This document shows positions 62,759 through 64,000 of a DNA stretch of 64,000 nt, in pieces. The notes below the pieces were generated by a model. That model searched no databases. It saw only the letters and a program-made list of their open reading frames with translations, and was not told the origin of the DNA. How positions within the stretch are numbered: the first letter of the stretch is position 1; every line of letters begins with the position of its first letter. The stretch lies in assembly GCA_016714085.1 (NCBI GenBank), contig JADJNW010000011.1, positions 124,001-188,000 on the forward strand. The letters are read 5' to 3'. The stretch comes from Saprospiraceae bacterium (lineage in GTDB: Bacteria > Bacteroidota > Bacteroidia > Chitinophagales > Saprospiraceae). The position numbers were made by a program, and so were the translations under genes.

Positions 62759-64000
62759 TTATGCGGAGGCTTTTGCCCGTTTCAATCTTCGGTTTATATT
62801 ACGCTGAAGCACCATATGATCGATCAGTGGCGCAAAAACATTCATAAACAAAATTGCCAGCATCCAACCCTCCGGATATGCTTGATTGGAAACCCTGATA
62901 ATCAATCCGATAAAGCCTATCATAAATCCATAAATCCACTTACCTGTATTGGTTGAAGCCGCAGTCACAGGATCCGTAGCCATGAACGCCATAGCAAACA
63001 AGAAACTACCCATATAAAAATGATAGTACCAGGGCACCGCCATAAATGCTGTACCGAGGTTAGCTTCGCTCAATCCATTGTAAATCAAGCCCATCGTAAT
63101 CATACCCAACACCATCGAAACCATGATGCGCCAGCTGGCAATACCAATAATGATCAGGTACAAAGCACCAATGACGATAAAGGGTTTGCTGGTTTCGCCA
63201 ATTGAACCAGGGATGTTCCCCCAAAACATATCGGTAGCAGAGTAAACCGATGTCACCTTTTCCCAGCCACCCTGATAAGCTAATGCCAACGGCGTTGCGC
63301 CGGTATAGCCATCGACGACCGCGACCCCTCCGCCGCCGAAGGTTGCCCAGCCAAAGCCTTTGAAAATCCAATCAAATAAACCGTGCGCCCAGCCATAGGT
63401 ATCGCCGATATACTGTCCATTTACTTTTTCAATACCGGAAATCCAGACTTCATCCCCTGAAATATAAGTCGGATAAGCAAAGAACACAAACACCCGCGCC
63501 AGAAGAGCGATATTCAAAATGTTCATTCCTGTACCACCGAAAGCCTCTTTGCCAATAATAACAGCAAACGCTACCGCAAGCACCAGAATCCACATTGGAA
63601 TATCCGGCGGCATAATCAATGGAATCAATGCTCCTGACACCAGAAAGCCTTCCTCTACTGCGTGTCCTCTTTTATAGGCATAGAAAAATTCAATTCCCAA
63701 GCCGACCGCGTGTGTCACGACCCAAATGGGCAACAATTGAATAAATCCGTACACCAACTTGAGGTGGAAGCCTGCAAAAAATTCGGTGTATTGCCCAATC
63801 GCTGCAAAGTGCTGATGTCCAATATTGTACGTTCCAAAAAGGTAACACAATTGCATCGCCAACACCACTTGCACCATCGTACGTTTGAGGTCCATGCCAT
63901 CGCGTACGTGTACACCATTATGCGTCACTTCATTCGGGGTGAAAGCAAAAGTGAAAAAAGCATCATAAGCCGTATGGGCAATCGTGCCTTTTTTCGGTTC
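62759..64000 (-). CDS. nqrB: Na+-NQR subunit B, 5'-truncated by window end
   Basis: Sodium-path subunit with covalent FMN and riboflavin. The frame is open to base 64000 (GTIAHTAYDAFFTFAFTPNEVTHNGVHVRDGMDLKRTM), so the start lies beyond. The FMN site is DGYTGATPLALAYQ with the modified Thr; many TM helices follow (FLVSGALIPLIMPPDIPMW, GGTGMNILNIALLARVFVFFAYP). The 414 visible residues cover nearly all of NqrB. The promoter and nqrA should be to the right. Confidence 0.97.
   Translation of the reverse strand, partial: EPKKGTIAHTAYDAFFTFAFTPNEVTHNGVHVRDGMDLKRTMVQVVLAMQLCYLFGTYNIGHQHFAAIGQYTEFFAGFHLKLVYGFIQLLPIWVVTHAVGLGIEFFYAYKRGHAVEEGFLVSGALIPLIMPPDIPMWILVLAVAFAVIIGKEAFGGTGMNILNIALLARVFVFFAYPTYISGDEVWISGIEKVNGQYIGDTYGWAHGLFDWIFKGFGWATFGGGGVAVVDGYTGATPLALAYQGGWEKVTSVYSATDMFWGNIPGSIGETSKPFIVIGALYLIIIGIASWRIMVSMVLGMITMGLIYNGLSEANLGTAFMAVPWYYHFYMGSFLFAMAFMATDPVTAASTNTGKWIYGFMIGFIGLIIRVSNQAYPEGWMLAILFMNVFAPLIDHMVLQRNINRRLKRAKASA

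Noticed and set aside
1..64000. CRISPR array, prophage, integrative element or insertion sequence
   Set aside because: No regularly spaced direct repeats with unique spacers, no cas, integrase, transposase or phage structural genes, and no tRNA-associated attachment duplication were seen.

Overview
The window is ordinary-density Bacteroidota chromosome, most likely Saprospiria/Saprospiraceae-like. The lineage call rests on: type IX secretion genes (PorQ, a T9SS type A and a gliding/type B sorting-domain protein); families typical of the phylum (DUF4271, DUF5916, Skp-like OmpH, a TGT without zinc cysteines, the Nqr operon); no Shine-Dalgarno dependence; and many promoters of the Bacteroidota form TTTG-N17-23-TAnnTTTG. 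No phage, insertion sequence, CRISPR array or defence island was seen. GC looks moderate and even by eye.

Layout. 1-6.8 kb: lgt tail, SdiA-regulated-like propeller, 2-oxoglutarate dehydrogenase E2, DUF3299- and DUF1028-type secreted proteins, and an FtsX/MacB-type ABC exporter. 6.8-10.5 kb: ileS behind an elaborate leader. 10.5-20.5 kb: mobA-like gene, PpiD-type foldase, acyl-CoA ligase, alpha-glucan phosphorylase, DUF5916 barrel protein. 20.6-31 kb: small membrane protein, MORN-like lipoprotein, porQ, a probable small RNA, ferritin, sugar dehydrogenase, OmpA/PD40 protein, hisS, Uma2, S8 protease. 31-41 kb: GNAT, AlkA, MsbA-like ABC, RadC, RnpA, AroQ, Tgt, RodA, SPOR protein, DeoC. 41-47 kb: secA, lipoprotein, gliding protein, tRNA-Cys. 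47-59 kb: glucosaminidase, OmpH, S2P, moeA, alkyltransferase-like protein, TrpF-like protein, two ArsR paralogues, moaC, a two-component pair, DUF4271, hemD. 59-64 kb: nqrF-E-D-C-B, running off the end.

The most interesting signal is upstream of ileS. A 20-codon leader ORF (6924-6986) carries six Ile codons, four of them consecutive. It is followed by a mutually exclusive hairpin set ending in an intrinsic terminator (7008-7049). The geometry is that of a trp-type ribosome-mediated attenuator, here sensing isoleucyl-tRNA charging to control isoleucyl-tRNA synthetase. I do not know of a described case of this in Bacteroidota.

Other noteworthy structure: a dispersed family of seven-base-phased intergenic tracts, often in inverted pairs; several REP-like palindrome families; and a promoter plus hairpins plus terminator between porQ and ferritin suggesting a roughly 250-nt RNA.

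Sequence quality needs care. At least eleven frameshifts break nine genes, including essential ileS and secA, and five can be mended by one base in a homopolymer run. A stretch at 40733-40820 of long G and A runs abuts the 3' end of a headless gene and looks like a bad contig join. I treat the broken genes as functional genes with sequence errors unless shown otherwise.
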